Positions 8,501 through 16,671 of a DNA stretch of 64,000 nucleotides are shown piece by piece. The notes under the pieces were generated by a model. It was not told the origin of the DNA. It was given only the letters and a program-made list of their open reading frames with translations, and did not search any database. Position numbers and translations under genes: made by a program. This DNA is from Paenibacillus_AA sp045062745. Its GTDB lineage: Bacteria; Bacillota; Bacilli; Paenibacillales; NBRC-103111. Positions within the stretch are counted from its first letter, which is position 1. Each line of letters starts with the position of its first letter. The DNA lies in contig NZ_JBJGED010000023.1 in assembly GCF_045062745.1 (NCBI RefSeq), positions 1-64,000 on the forward strand, written 5' to 3'.

Positions 8501-11500
8501 ATGCCATTTGCACAGTATTCACGGAAATCGAGTTCAGCGAGTGCGAGCCAACCGTATAGCACGGACAAAGTGAATAAAAGCATAGAGAATGCCCGGAGGC
8601 GAATTGAAGACTCCGGGTTTTCTGTTGCTGATGCGGACAAACGGAATCGCGTTGAAAAGTTCCTGAACCTACCGGAGAAGCAAAACGCCTTTTTTGATGT
8701 GCTGGAGATACTAGGGCGACCACTCTCCGGCGTCACGAACGCACTCCACGAAAGCTCGCAGGGTGGGAGCGCGGGTCAAGGATTCGTGCGCGGGTTAACC
8801 GGCAAGGATCGCACACGCGGCTCCGACCTTGTAGAAGACATGGGGATTGAAAATAAAGCCGCGAAAGCCATCCTTGGTACGGGATTGGATATCGCGCTCG
8901 ATCCTCTGACCTACGTTCCGGGTGGGGTTATTGCAAAGGGCGTGTCCGTTCCTGCGCGGGGATTTGCCAAGTATGCTACAAAAGCATACCAGGCCGTGGA
9001 GAAGAAGTCGCCGAAGCTCGAGAAACTACGGACGGAGACAATCCAACCGGCTGCAGAGCGGGCAAAAGATACGATAGGGCGTATGTTTGTACCGAACTAC
9101 AAGCTCGATGAAACCTTGCAAGGCACCAAAGACGACACGATCCTACGCGCAAAACAAGAGACGGAAAACAAAATCCGGTACCAGACCGAAGAAAGCGCGA
9201 AGGATATTTCCGATTCGGCACGATTAGCAGGTGGAATTGACAAAGGGATCGAAACCGGTCGGATTATAGAAGCACCACTTCGGCAGTTTGAGGATGTCAA
9301 AGCATACGAGTTCCCGGACGGCTTACAACGGACGGAGAACAGAGGCGACCTTCTGGCCGAAGTGGGCAGAACAAAATCCGCGATTACGGACATCGGTAAG
9401 GAAATCAAGACGAATGACAAGGAATTCGGCGGTGCAATCAGTGAATTCGCTCGGGGCCTGGATCAAACAGACGCCGAGATACAAAAACTATTCGCCGGAC
9501 TTGAACGTCAAGCCGGAAAGGACTTGGATGCTGCAACCCGAGCGAACATGAGAGAGGCTGGGAAGGAACTACGGCGCGTCACAAGCCAAATCAACAACTA
9601 TGATGGAACAAGGAATAGTTTGGTCCGACAATTCAAGAACACGATCCGGGAGCAGCATGACAGCAAATTTGATCTTGTACGTCAAGTGAGGGCGACCGCG
9701 CCAAATGGGGTAAAGGGTGTAAATACAACTGACCTCCCTGCCGGAATCGTAGTCCGTGAAGGCGGTAAAGGTATCGACGAGGTAGCGGATGAACTTGGCT
9801 ATCAGTATGCGGATGATCTGGTTCAGGACTTAAAGCGTGTCAAGGACATTCCGCGGCGTCTGGATAATGACACGCTGGAGACTATGGCCCGAACTGAGAT
9901 GGAGCGATCCGGCGCTTTGAAATACCTGGACGACACGTTCAAGGAGCTGCAAGTATCGCGCGAGACCCTAATCAAGAGTCTGAAAGATATGCCTAAGACT
10001 GCGGCGAAAGGTAAAGCTGCTAAGACCACAGAGAAGGCGTTTATGGACTTGGAGAAGGACCCGAGATACATTGACTTGATCCGACAACGGGAAGCGCTCA
10101 AAGGTCAACTGGATGCGTTACGTGGCGAATCCAAAGCAGATCGACAAGGCAAACTGGACCAGATTAAAGCACTTGAGGATGAGATCGAATCTCTTCGGGA
10201 AGTAGCGAGGAATCCGGTTATGGTGCAGAAGGAAATTCCTCGTCCTGAACGCGAATTATCAACCGATCCTGCGGTTAATCAAGCGGCTCGTAACCTAGTC
10301 CGATCGAATGCCGCGATTCGGCAACTTGCCCTCGATAACGATATTTCCATTAACGAAATCGAGGGCTATATGACGCACGTATTGGCACGTGAGGAGCGAA
10401 AACGCCGCGCCAATATGAAAGCCATTGACCGAGGGAACAGAGGCACAGGTAGCCCGAGCAAAGGCGTTATAAAGGAGCGTACCCTTACGGGATCAGCGGA
10501 AGATGTGAATGACCGTTTACGAGCTGCCGGTCGGTTGAAAGAAGACGAAAACTTCTTCGAGCCCAACGCTTTTTTTGCTACCGCGATTGGTCAAAAGCGC
10601 TTAATCGAATACATTCATTCCGTGAATTTCCGCAGACAAGTGTTAACGAATCCGAACTTTGCACGGAAATATGAGAAGGGTATGGAGATCCCGAATAATG
10701 CCGTGGTCATTGATACGGCTAACTATAGATTTATGAAAGACGTCGACGACATGCCGGAAGTGGTGGACGAAATCGGCGGTCAGTACATCGTCACCAAGAG
10801 TGTGAAGCAAGCGCTAGACCGTTACCAGAAGCTTACGACCGACGAAGGGGTGACGGGATTCCTTAAAGTATTCGACACCCTACAAAGCGGCTGGAAGCGT
10901 CTAGCGCTGTTCTCGCTTCCTTACCACCTACGGAATGATGTGGGAGCCAAGTTTAACAACTGGGTCGGCGGCATGAGCTCGCCGGATATCGCGAAATACT
11001 CCGCACAGGCTGACGTGGATGTGTACAATGCGGTTATCAAGAATAACGAATCCCCATTGTACAAGGCATTCCGGGAACAAGGATTAGGATCGTCTGGGCT
11101 GTCGGCGGTTGAGTTTGCACGTAGAGGGCAGGAGCCGGAGGATGCTATTCGGAAAACGATCGAGAAGCGTAGTCAGTTTGACGGGACACTGGGAGGGCGG
11201 TTGAAGGCAGAAGTCAAGAGCCTCAAGAATCCGCTAAACGCTTTTGAGACGTCGCGACAATTCGGGGATTTCATCGACCAGACAAACCGCTTTGCGCTGT
11301 TTAAATGGTTTGTGGAAAAGAACAAAGAGAAGTATGCGACCGAAAAAGAACTCTATGAAGCCGCGGCTAAAAAAGTCCGGGAGGTGCAATTCGACTACTC
11401 GAATCTGACGCCATTCGAACAGGAATTTGCTTCTCGGGTAATCCCGTTCTACCGATGGATGCGGAATAACATCCCATTTCAAATCAAGCAATTTATCAAC

Positions 11501-12145
11501 GATCCAAGGAAGTACGTTGCGGCCAATAAGCTGAGACTTAATGCACAAGATGCGGTGGGGCTTAACGAGGAAGAGTTGCCGGATTGGATGAAGGAGCAGT
11601 TTGCATTCCCAGTAACGGGTGACGGGAACAAGGGGAAATTTGTAGCGCTGAACCTTCCTTTGGGGGACTTGACCAAGTTAGCGAGTCCGTTAAAAATGGG
11701 CATCGATTCCCTGAGTCCTGTACTCAAAACGCCGATTGAAGTCGGCATGAACCGCAACTTCTTCTTTGACAAGCCCATTGAGAAATTCGAGGGGCAGGAA
11801 AAGCAATTCGCGGTACCATCTAACATCTTGGGGTTGAACATTCCAGGCGGGGGTACTCCATTGGGCGGCATTGACGCAACAAGGGCGTATGTACTGGAGT
11901 CGCTTGGCGGGCAACCGGTGCGGCAGCTTAGTAACTTCTTCATGCGGGCTAAAGACGCCGATCAAGACAGTAAGTTTAGGGATCCGGGGTTGGGGATTAG
12001 CAGCTTTTTGAAGCCGTATGATGCGGAGCAAGCGAGGTACTTCCAGGCGTTGGATGAGCTGCGGAAGCTGCAAGACTTGATGAACTACATTGAGCAGCAG
12101 ACCGGGGAGAGACCGAGGACTCTTGCGGAGATTAATCGTCGTTAG
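8501..12145 (+). CDS. Very large phage virion protein, probable DNA-ejection/internal protein
   Basis: 1214 residues, the largest gene in the window. A Ser-rich start is followed by a hydrophobic patch near residues 120-150 (ILGTGLDIALDPLTYVPGGV). Long charged coiled coils run from about 190 to 620. A conserved-looking block at about 800-1010 contains FSLPYHLRNDVGAKFNNWVG and FDYSNLTPFEQEFASRVIPF, a pattern I associate with the C-terminal parts of large phage proteins. The tail is RTLAEINRR. Size, coiled coils and position fit an internal or ejection protein that helps deliver DNA. No enzymatic motif was recognised. Confidence 0.6.
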   Translation: MPFAQYSRKSSSASASQPYSTDKVNKSIENARRRIEDSGFSVADADKRNRVEKFLNLPEKQNAFFDVLEILGRPLSGVTNALHESSQGGSAGQGFVRGLTGKDRTRGSDLVEDMGIENKAAKAILGTGLDIALDPLTYVPGGVIAKGVSVPARGFAKYATKAYQAVEKKSPKLEKLRTETIQPAAERAKDTIGRMFVPNYKLDETLQGTKDDTILRAKQETENKIRYQTEESAKDISDSARLAGGIDKGIETGRIIEAPLRQFEDVKAYEFPDGLQRTENRGDLLAEVGRTKSAITDIGKEIKTNDKEFGGAISEFARGLDQTDAEIQKLFAGLERQAGKDLDAATRANMREAGKELRRVTSQINNYDGTRNSLVRQFKNTIREQHDSKFDLVRQVRATAPNGVKGVNTTDLPAGIVVREGGKGIDEVADELGYQYADDLVQDLKRVKDIPRRLDNDTLETMARTEMERSGALKYLDDTFKELQVSRETLIKSLKDMPKTAAKGKAAKTTEKAFMDLEKDPRYIDLIRQREALKGQLDALRGESKADRQGKLDQIKALEDEIESLREVARNPVMVQKEIPRPERELSTDPAVNQAARNLVRSNAAIRQLALDNDISINEIEGYMTHVLAREERKRRANMKAIDRGNRGTGSPSKGVIKERTLTGSAEDVNDRLRAAGRLKEDENFFEPNAFFATAIGQKRLIEYIHSVNFRRQVLTNPNFARKYEKGMEIPNNAVVIDTANYRFMKDVDDMPEVVDEIGGQYIVTKSVKQALDRYQKLTTDEGVTGFLKVFDTLQSGWKRLALFSLPYHLRNDVGAKFNNWVGGMSSPDIAKYSAQADVDVYNAVIKNNESPLYKAFREQGLGSSGLSAVEFARRGQEPEDAIRKTIEKRSQFDGTLGGRLKAEVKSLKNPLNAFETSRQFGDFIDQTNRFALFKWFVEKNKEKYATEKELYEAAAKKVREVQFDYSNLTPFEQEFASRVIPFYRWMRNNIPFQIKQFINDPRKYVAANKLRLNAQDAVGLNEEELPDWMKEQFAFPVTGDGNKGKFVALNLPLGDLTKLASPLKMGIDSLSPVLKTPIEVGMNRNFFFDKPIEKFEGQEKQFAVPSNILGLNIPGGGTPLGGIDATRAYVLESLGGQPVRQLSNFFMRAKDADQDSKFRDPGLGISSFLKPYDAEQARYFQALDELRKLQDLMNYIEQQTGERPRTLAEINRR

Positions 12146-12272
12146 ACTTCTTGAACACTTTGTCGCCAATGCCGGTAAATATGTCCGTAAACAACATCAT
12201 GGCGACGAACATGAGGAGGCCGACGATTATCCAACCCACATCTACGATCCAGTCTTTTAGGTATTGAAGCAC
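12132..12272 (-). CDS. Small single-pass membrane protein, antisense to the end of the large virion gene
   Basis: 46 residues from GTG (complement of 12270-12272) with a strong SD, AGGAGGTGG, read on the minus strand. The sequence is a short amphipathic start (MLQYLKDWIVDV), one hydrophobic helix of about 20 residues, and a charged tail KVFKKSNDD. It runs convergent to the 1214-residue gene and overlaps its last 14 bases. A regulatory, exclusion or toxin-like membrane role is possible; nothing in the sequence decides. Confidence 0.55.
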   Translation of the reverse strand: MLQYLKDWIVDVGWIIVGLLMFVAMMLFTDIFTGIGDKVFKKSNDD

Positions 12273-12349
12273 AAAAACCACCTCCTGTACCCACTATCTT
12301 ACGTTATACGCTATGTCCAGTATACCAGAATGTGTTAGTCTAATCCCGA

Positions 12350-12384
12350 AGAGTCGAGGAGCAAGCAGCCCCGGCTCTTTTTCT
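12350..12384 (+). terminator. Terminator before the lysis region
   Basis: AGAGTCG pairs with CGGCTCT (one T-G) at 12350-12356 and 12372-12378, with further GG/CC and GC/GC pairs inside, then TTTTT. It separates the virion genes from the lysis cluster. Confidence 0.55.
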
Positions 12385-12397
12385 ATTGGAGGTAAAC

Positions 12398-12562
12398 ATG
12401 ATCGAAGCCGCCATCATCACCTATTGCTCCTGCTGTATGCGTCCTGCTGACCAGTGCCGTAATCACCCTCCTCCGGCGACGTATGAGGTTACCGTGAGGC
12501 TCCCAAGGGGTGATATAGGCAAGTGTACGACTTCCTCATCGACACGGCGCATACGCTCGTAA
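12398..12562 (+). CDS. Small Cys-containing phage protein
   Basis: 54 residues with SD TTGGAGGTAAAC before ATG 12398. The N-terminus holds a cluster of cysteines (YCSCCMRPADQC), suggestive of a small metal site. The end overlaps the next gene by 40 bases, so its Ser/Thr/Arg tail may be constrained by that frame. It opens the lysis region. Function unknown. Confidence 0.45.
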   Translation: MIEAAIITYCSCCMRPADQCRNHPPPATYEVTVRLPRGDIGKCTTSSSTRRIRS

Positions 12563-13113
12563 AGAATGGCCTCACCCTCTCTAGCGCCGGGGCCATTGTC
12601 TTTTTGCTGTTAAAGCAACGCCGGTTAAAGAAACGGCTTCGCAAGTTCATCCCTTGGCTGCTGCAAGAGGATAACGAGGTCAAGGAGTACGTGACCAATC
12701 AACAAATAATCATGGAGAATCAGCGTCGTATGATGCGGAAAATGGAGATCGAGCCATGCGATTCACTACCGAATATCTCGAATCCAGCCAAGATCCTGCA
12801 CACAGGGAATTACTTTTCTTACTCACGCAAGGATATCGCACCGGCAAGCCGGTTAAAAAGGAGGATGAAGAGGATGTTAAAGAAAATAGGAAGTCGTAAG
12901 TTCTGGGCGCTTGTAGCGGCGTGTGTGACGAGCTGCCTTGTGCTGTTCGGCGTTTCAGAAGACGTAACGCTCAAGGTTGTGGCGTTGATCGGCCATATCG
13001 GCGCAATCATGACGTACTTGCTTGTCGAAGGGAGTATTGATAAAGCTCGAGCGAAGGGAGACAACACGGATGAGTCTACGCAACATTTCACTGGTGGCGG
13101 GCCTGCCGTTTAA
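12523..13113 (+). CDS. Membrane protein reading frame that runs into the holin gene
   Basis: 196 residues from GTG 12523, SD AAGGGGTGAT. Residues 1-75 look like a lysis accessory protein: one hydrophobic helix (LSSAGAIVFLLL), a basic patch (KQRRLKKRLRK) and a charged helix. Residues about 78-115 (CDSLPNISNPAKILH and on) look like out-of-frame translation. From residue 118 the sequence is the holin, which has its own SD and ATG. The frame may be one fusion protein, or two genes joined by loss of a stop or by a frameshift. Confidence 0.45.
   Translation: MYDFLIDTAHTLVKNGLTLSSAGAIVFLLLKQRRLKKRLRKFIPWLLQEDNEVKEYVTNQQIIMENQRRMMRKMEIEPCDSLPNISNPAKILHTGNYFSYSRKDIAPASRLKRRMKRMLKKIGSRKFWALVAACVTSCLVLFGVSEDVTLKVVALIGHIGAIMTYLLVEGSIDKARAKGDNTDESTQHFTGGGPAV
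12756..12899 (+). CDS. Small ORF nested in another frame of the accessory membrane gene
   Basis: 47 residues, starting MRFTTEYLES and ending DVKENRKS. GGAG lies 8 bases before its ATG. It covers exactly the stretch where the surrounding 196-residue frame looks non-natural. It has ordinary protein composition (Glu, Asp, Lys, Leu). It may be an independent small gene, or the true C-terminus of the upstream accessory protein reached by a -1 shift. Confidence 0.4.
   Translation: MRFTTEYLESSQDPAHRELLFLLTQGYRTGKPVKKEDEEDVKENRKS
12874..13113 (+). CDS. Phage holin
   Basis: 79 residues from ATG 12874, seven bases after AAGGAGGA. A basic N-terminus (MLKKIGSRKFW) is followed by two hydrophobic helices (about 11-28 and 33-53) and a polar C-terminus. 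This fits a two-helix holin that forms membrane lesions timed for lysis. The same frame is open upstream. It overlaps the amidase gene by 44 bases, a usual holin-endolysin arrangement. Confidence 0.7.
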   Translation: MLKKIGSRKFWALVAACVTSCLVLFGVSEDVTLKVVALIGHIGAIMTYLLVEGSIDKARAKGDNTDESTQHFTGGGPAV

Positions 13114-13831
13114 TGTCCCGCCTATCGAGGATATCACGGATCAGCTCCCGCGACATAAGAAGTATACTTGGGAGACATATCCGAAGGAACGGATTATCCG
13201 AGGCGTGAACAAAGGTGGGTATTTCGCTCCAGGATTCAGACCGTTGGAAGGCGAAGAGGTTGACACAATAATCGTGCACCACTCCGGCCCACCGGCAGGA
13301 GGAACGATTCAAGGCCACGCTAACTATCATGTCAACACACATGGTTGGGCGGGAATTGGATACCACATTGTTATCGACAATGGGCGTATATTCCAAACAA
13401 ACGATCTAATGTCCATGACGTTCCATTGTGGAGGCCATAACACGTACACGGTGGGCATCTGCGTGAACGCGGACTTATCGCAAAGGGAAATCACTTCTCG
13501 GGAGCGAGAGCTGTTGTATGCGGCCATTCTGACCGTGAAATCGCTTCTGTCGATTAAGGATATTCTCGGTCATAATCAACTAAATGACACGCTTTGCCCA
13601 GCAACATCTATGGAACAGATTCGGGGCGACATCGCGAAGTTGGAGCTGCAAATGAAGGCGGCTGTTGATCCGGCTAAGGTGGCGCACAAATGCTATGTGG
13701 CGACCGAGCAACATCGATGGTTATACAGTCAGTACGCCGCGGATCCGAAGGGGCAAAAATATCTCGAACCCCATCTGTTGGAGTTGTACGAGATGATGAA
13801 GGAACGCGGTCTATTCTTCGGCAGCGAGTAA
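13070..13831 (+). CDS. Phage endolysin, N-acetylmuramoyl-L-alanine amidase (Amidase_2/PGRP)
   Basis: 253 residues; start at ATG 13070 after GAAGGGAG, since the frame further upstream lies inside the holin gene. The Amidase_2 domain (about 65-190) shows the zinc and catalytic pattern: VHHSGPP near residue 70, FHCGGHN near 118, and GHNQLNDTLCP near 175. It would cut the amide bond between MurNAc and L-Ala of peptidoglycan at lysis. The last 60 residues are helical and may bind the cell wall. No signal peptide, so release depends on the holin. Confidence 0.9.
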   Translation: MSLRNISLVAGLPFNVPPIEDITDQLPRHKKYTWETYPKERIIRGVNKGGYFAPGFRPLEGEEVDTIIVHHSGPPAGGTIQGHANYHVNTHGWAGIGYHIVIDNGRIFQTNDLMSMTFHCGGHNTYTVGICVNADLSQREITSRERELLYAAILTVKSLLSIKDILGHNQLNDTLCPATSMEQIRGDIAKLELQMKAAVDPAKVAHKCYVATEQHRWLYSQYAADPKGQKYLEPHLLELYEMMKERGLFFGSE

Positions 13832-13837
13832 ACAAAA

Positions 13838-13870
13838 CAAAGCCCCCACATCCACGCGGGGGCTTGTTCT
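13838..13870. terminator. Bidirectional terminator between lysin and acyltransferase
   Basis: Perfect AAGCCCCC/GGGGGCTT stem with a 10-base loop. T-rich sequence follows on both strands, so it serves both converging genes. Confidence 0.85.
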
Positions 13871-13883
13871 GTTAGTGAAGATT

Positions 13884-15011
13884 TTAATTAACCGTTGTGC
13901 CTTTAGCTCGCAATGGTTTCGAAGGCCCTCTTTTTAGTTGATTGACCCGATTTTGACGATACGTTTCAATCGGTTTCATGACGTAATTCACCAGTATCAT
14001 GGAGAAAAGTAGGGTACACAGAATTGAAAGAATGCCAGTGAATTGCTTCTCTTGGAAGACGTTAAAGGAACCGAGCAAATGAAAGATAAAGACGTGTGAG
14101 ATATAGATCGGATAAGATAACTCACCAATCCATTGATCCGTTTTAATACTTTTTGAATATGTAAAGATATACGGTAGCGAGAAGGCGAAAACCGCATAGA
14201 AAATCCATTGCTTCGCATCGGGATTTGTTTTCCAAATGAATGGGTAGAAGAGGATCACAGTCCCAATCACAAGTAATAATGCTTGTCCAATACGTTGCGT
14301 GAGAACATCTTCTTTTAATCGAACATATTGCTTATAAGCAATCGCGCCTGCAATGAAAAAGGCTAACTCATTCGGAAAGAATCGATATGTAAACGGGTCC
14401 GAAGGAAAACCTGTGGCGTATATGTAAAACCGAAGGGCGAGACTAGAGAGTAGTATGACCGTTAATGTTTTCGCGCTGCGGCGAACAAATAAAGGTGCAA
14501 TTAAATAAAACATCAATTCGATCGCCAATGACCACGCCTGCGGCACTAACAAAAAAATATGTACAGGTGGTTTACTGAATTGAAACCATGCCGTTAGATC
14601 GAGCATACCGGATGGTTTAAACTCCATAAACATGACCAAATCTTGACCGAAAATTACAATGTTTGTGAGCACTAGGTATATCCAGGAGAGCGGATGCAAG
14701 AAGTCTGCAAACTCGTAATAATACAGGGTGAACGGATCTTTATTGATCGAATACTTAATCACCGAAATCAGAACAATTAGCGCGATTACCACCCAATAGG
14801 CCGGAAATATCTTCAGGAACCGGTTCGAGATGAAGAGTTTATAGGACCCCGGTCCTTTATACTTTTCGTTCAAGATCAGGGCCATATAGAACCCGGATAT
14901 CATAAAAAAGGATTGAACCGCAATAATCCCTCCCACCGAGGTGAGGCCGAACACCGAAGACGTATGTCCAATGACAACTGCAATAGCTAATAATAATCGT
15001 ATAGTTCCCAC
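13884..15011 (-). CDS. Membrane acyltransferase family 3 (OafA/YrhL-like), likely lysogenic conversion gene
   Basis: 375 residues from GTG 15011 with AAAGGAG seven bases upstream. About ten hydrophobic segments span the whole protein. The N-terminus has the family signature: RLLLAIAVVIGHTSSVFG, whose His is the expected catalytic residue, then QSFFMISGFYMALIL and NRFLKIFPAYWVV. Such enzymes O-acylate cell-surface glycans. Position right after the lysin on the opposite strand is typical for a gene expressed from the prophage. It may alter the polysaccharide receptor seen by the tailspike. The substrate cannot be told. Confidence 0.85.
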   Translation of the reverse strand: MGTIRLLLAIAVVIGHTSSVFGLTSVGGIIAVQSFFMISGFYMALILNEKYKGPGSYKLFISNRFLKIFPAYWVVIALIVLISVIKYSINKDPFTLYYYEFADFLHPLSWIYLVLTNIVIFGQDLVMFMEFKPSGMLDLTAWFQFSKPPVHIFLLVPQAWSLAIELMFYLIAPLFVRRSAKTLTVILLSSLALRFYIYATGFPSDPFTYRFFPNELAFFIAGAIAYKQYVRLKEDVLTQRIGQALLLVIGTVILFYPFIWKTNPDAKQWIFYAVFAFSLPYIFTYSKSIKTDQWIGELSYPIYISHVFIFHLLGSFNVFQEKQFTGILSILCTLLFSMILVNYVMKPIETYRQNRVNQLKRGPSKPLRAKGTTVN

Positions 15012-15033
15012 TTAGATGCTCCTTTTAGATATA

Positions 15034-15264
15034 TTAAAACCCTTGTTCTCGCCAATAGGCATATTGCATGGGGCTCATTTCGACATACCGGATGAGGCCC
15101 GAATTTGAAATGAGCATGTGATAATACTTCCCCGTATTCGCGTGAAAGTTGTATACGTGTGAATCCCCTTCGACCCCGAACCGTTGGAGCTTGCCGGTGC
15201 TTTTCAGGTAGGCTAACGCCTCCTCAAACGAGTCGAATTGCTTGGGGTAGTGTTGGTAGGTCAT
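15034..15264 (-). CDS. Small prophage protein, unknown
   Basis: 76 residues, translationally coupled: its ATG overlaps the stop of the upstream small gene as ATGA. Rich in aromatic residues (YYHMLISNSGLIRYVEMSP, QYAYWREQGF). It looks like a compact globular alpha/beta protein. No family recognised. Part of the reverse-strand accessory block. Confidence 0.6.
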   Translation of the reverse strand: MTYQHYPKQFDSFEEALAYLKSTGKLQRFGVEGDSHVYNFHANTGKYYHMLISNSGLIRYVEMSPMQYAYWREQGF

Positions 15265-15488
15265 TGGCGTATCTGTTCTAGGGCTGCCCTTGCAACCATT
15301 CCGACATCGTGCGGACGTTCTTCGCTATCCAATACAATCATATCGGAGTATTTGTATAAGGATTCTTCTACGATCTGTAGAAGAGAGAGTAGTTCGGTCA
15401 TGTCTTCAACATATTCATAAGGTTCAATGCGGTCGCGGTATTTATCGACAAACTCGATCTTTTCCTTGATCTGCTCAATTCTTCCCAT
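15261..15488 (-). CDS. Small helical prophage protein, unknown
   Basis: 75 residues from the ATG complementary to 15486-15488, with the SD in TTAAGAAGGAGG. The in-frame start seven codons further up overlaps that SD. Entirely charged helix (IEQIKEKIEFVDKYRDRI, TELLSLLQIVEESLYKY). No family recognised. The same TTAAGAAGGAG leader occurs before two other genes of this block. Confidence 0.6.
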   Translation of the reverse strand: MGRIEQIKEKIEFVDKYRDRIEPYEYVEDMTELLSLLQIVEESLYKYSDMIVLDSEERPHDVGMVARAALEQIRQ

Positions 15489-15511
15489 GTGTATCCTCCT
15501 TCTTAACAATT

Positions 15512-15736
15512 TTAAGATAATCTTGCCAAATGTTTGTGTTTTGCTTTGTCCGTAGGTTCAATGGCTATTAAATCGGCAATACCTATATAGCCATTTTTAC
15601 AATGGTGAATCGATAACAAATTTTTTTCGTCTCTTGCCGATTCAATAGCTATAGTTGTAGCATCTGGGTAGCTTACGGGTCCAAATTTATCCCCGCAGTT
15701 TCGACATCGATATATCAACGTACCTCTATCTTCCAT
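15512..15736 (-). CDS. Small zinc-ribbon-like prophage protein
   Basis: 74 residues, SD AAGGAGTGATG. Near the N-terminus is CRNCG (C-x2-C), and about 30 residues later HHC, which together could form a zinc-binding site. Otherwise unrecognised. The SD overlaps a relic coding stretch described at 15741-15803. Confidence 0.55.
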   Translation of the reverse strand: MEDRGTLIYRCRNCGDKFGPVSYPDATTIAIESARDEKNLLSIHHCKNGYIGIADLIAIEPTDKAKHKHLARLS

Positions 15737-15740
15737 CCTT

Positions 15741-15803
15741 CATCACTCCTTCTTAAATAGTTCATCTATCGTACCTTTAATATCAAAACCGGGGATTCGG
15801 CCC
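15741..15803 (-). pseudogene. C-terminal relic resembling the end of the HAD gene
   Basis: On the minus strand this reads GFDIKGTIDELFKKE then stop, with an in-frame stop shortly upstream and no start. The end of the HAD phosphatase at 16129 reads GFNIDSEIDKMFKKE. The match suggests a decayed duplicate or recombination scar. Both tails encode the SD of the next gene within AAGAAGGAG. The only other content of 15737-15844 is a terminator. Confidence 0.5.
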
Positions 15804-15810
15804 CCGTTTC
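15785..15810 (-). terminator. Terminator of the reverse accessory genes
   Basis: Read on the minus strand, CGGGG and CCCCG flank a short loop and are followed by TTTTGATATT. It follows the 92-residue gene by about 35 bases. Confidence 0.5.
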
Positions 15811-15844
15811 ACTGGGTGATGCGGTCGATTCGAAGCCTTAAAAC

Positions 15845-16123
15845 CTAAATGCCAATCTCATTCATCATCTGTTCGAGTGTCTGGTACTGATATGATTTCC
15901 TCTCGATATTCTGTTTGCACCGATACACTTGGATTGTATAGCGAGGGTTGTCTAGATCTTTAAACTTCCAAAGGTAATTGTCTATATCTCCGTCGAAACC
16001 GCCGATCCAAGATTCTTTTTGGTTGATAATTCCGATGACCGGCTTGTGTGAATGTGAAGTGACAATCACCTTAGTTCCATGCGGCATTCCCATTAGATCG
16101 CATGATGTGAGTGCTTGTTTCAT
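15845..16123 (-). CDS. Small prophage protein, unknown
   Basis: 92 residues starting MKQALTSCDLMGMPHGTKV. Its SD (AAGAAGGAG) lies in the last codons of the HAD gene six bases upstream, so the two are probably co-translated. Contains TSHSHKPVIGIINQKESWIGG, a beta-rich core, and a helical end. No family recognised. Confidence 0.6.
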   Translation of the reverse strand: MKQALTSCDLMGMPHGTKVIVTSHSHKPVIGIINQKESWIGGFDGDIDNYLWKFKDLDNPRYTIQVYRCKQNIERKSYQYQTLEQMMNEIGI

Positions 16124-16128
16124 CCTCT

Positions 16129-16671
16129 TTACTCCTTCTTAAACATCTTATCAATCTCACTGTCTATATTAAAACCAAAATCCTCTACGGCTACCGCTGC
16201 GCTAAGTATTTCGGTCGTCTCGAAGGCCTGCGGCAAAACCTGTTCGCGGTTGAGCAACGCAATCGCTTCTTCCCGTCTCTCGTCTGTTAAACCACTGTAA
16301 TCCTTGCAATGGACAAGGTGAGGGAGCAAATCACCCATATCGTCATCATCATCAAGTATTACATACGATTCAATCGGTTTGTTTAATTCGTCCATAAACT
16401 GTTTGATTTCGATGCCTCGAATGACGTCCTCAATAACGGGCGTTTTACCAATCACGTACTGATCAAGGTCATAACACGTCATAACGTGATAAATGTCCTT
16501 AAACTTCCGCCAAGTTGACGATAAAACAATCTTTGCACCCGTACGTTTCACGATCTCCCGGAGATTGCGCACAGCAACGGGGCAGAACTCCTGCATGTGG
16601 TGCAAGCGACTACGTACCATGTAATCTCGATGGTTCATAACTCCATCGATATCTAAAAAGATTAGCTTCAT
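16129..16671 (-). CDS. HAD-superfamily hydrolase of the RNA-repair-associated type
   Basis: 180 residues. Start at the ATG complementary to 16669-16671 behind GGAGGAACAAGG; the upstream in-frame codon lies before that SD. HAD motif I is LIFLDIDGVMNHRD near residue 6 (nucleophile Asp). IVLSSTWR near residue 47 supplies motif II Ser/Thr. VILDDDDDMG near residue 105 is the acidic motif. This spacing matches phage HAD domains related to those in multidomain RNA-repair proteins. Substrate unknown. Its start overlaps the stop of the upstream regulator gene. Confidence 0.75.
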   Translation of the reverse strand: MKLIFLDIDGVMNHRDYMVRSRLHHMQEFCPVAVRNLREIVKRTGAKIVLSSTWRKFKDIYHVMTCYDLDQYVIGKTPVIEDVIRGIEIKQFMDELNKPIESYVILDDDDDMGDLLPHLVHCKDYSGLTDERREEAIALLNREQVLPQAFETTEILSAAVAVEDFGFNIDSEIDKMFKKE

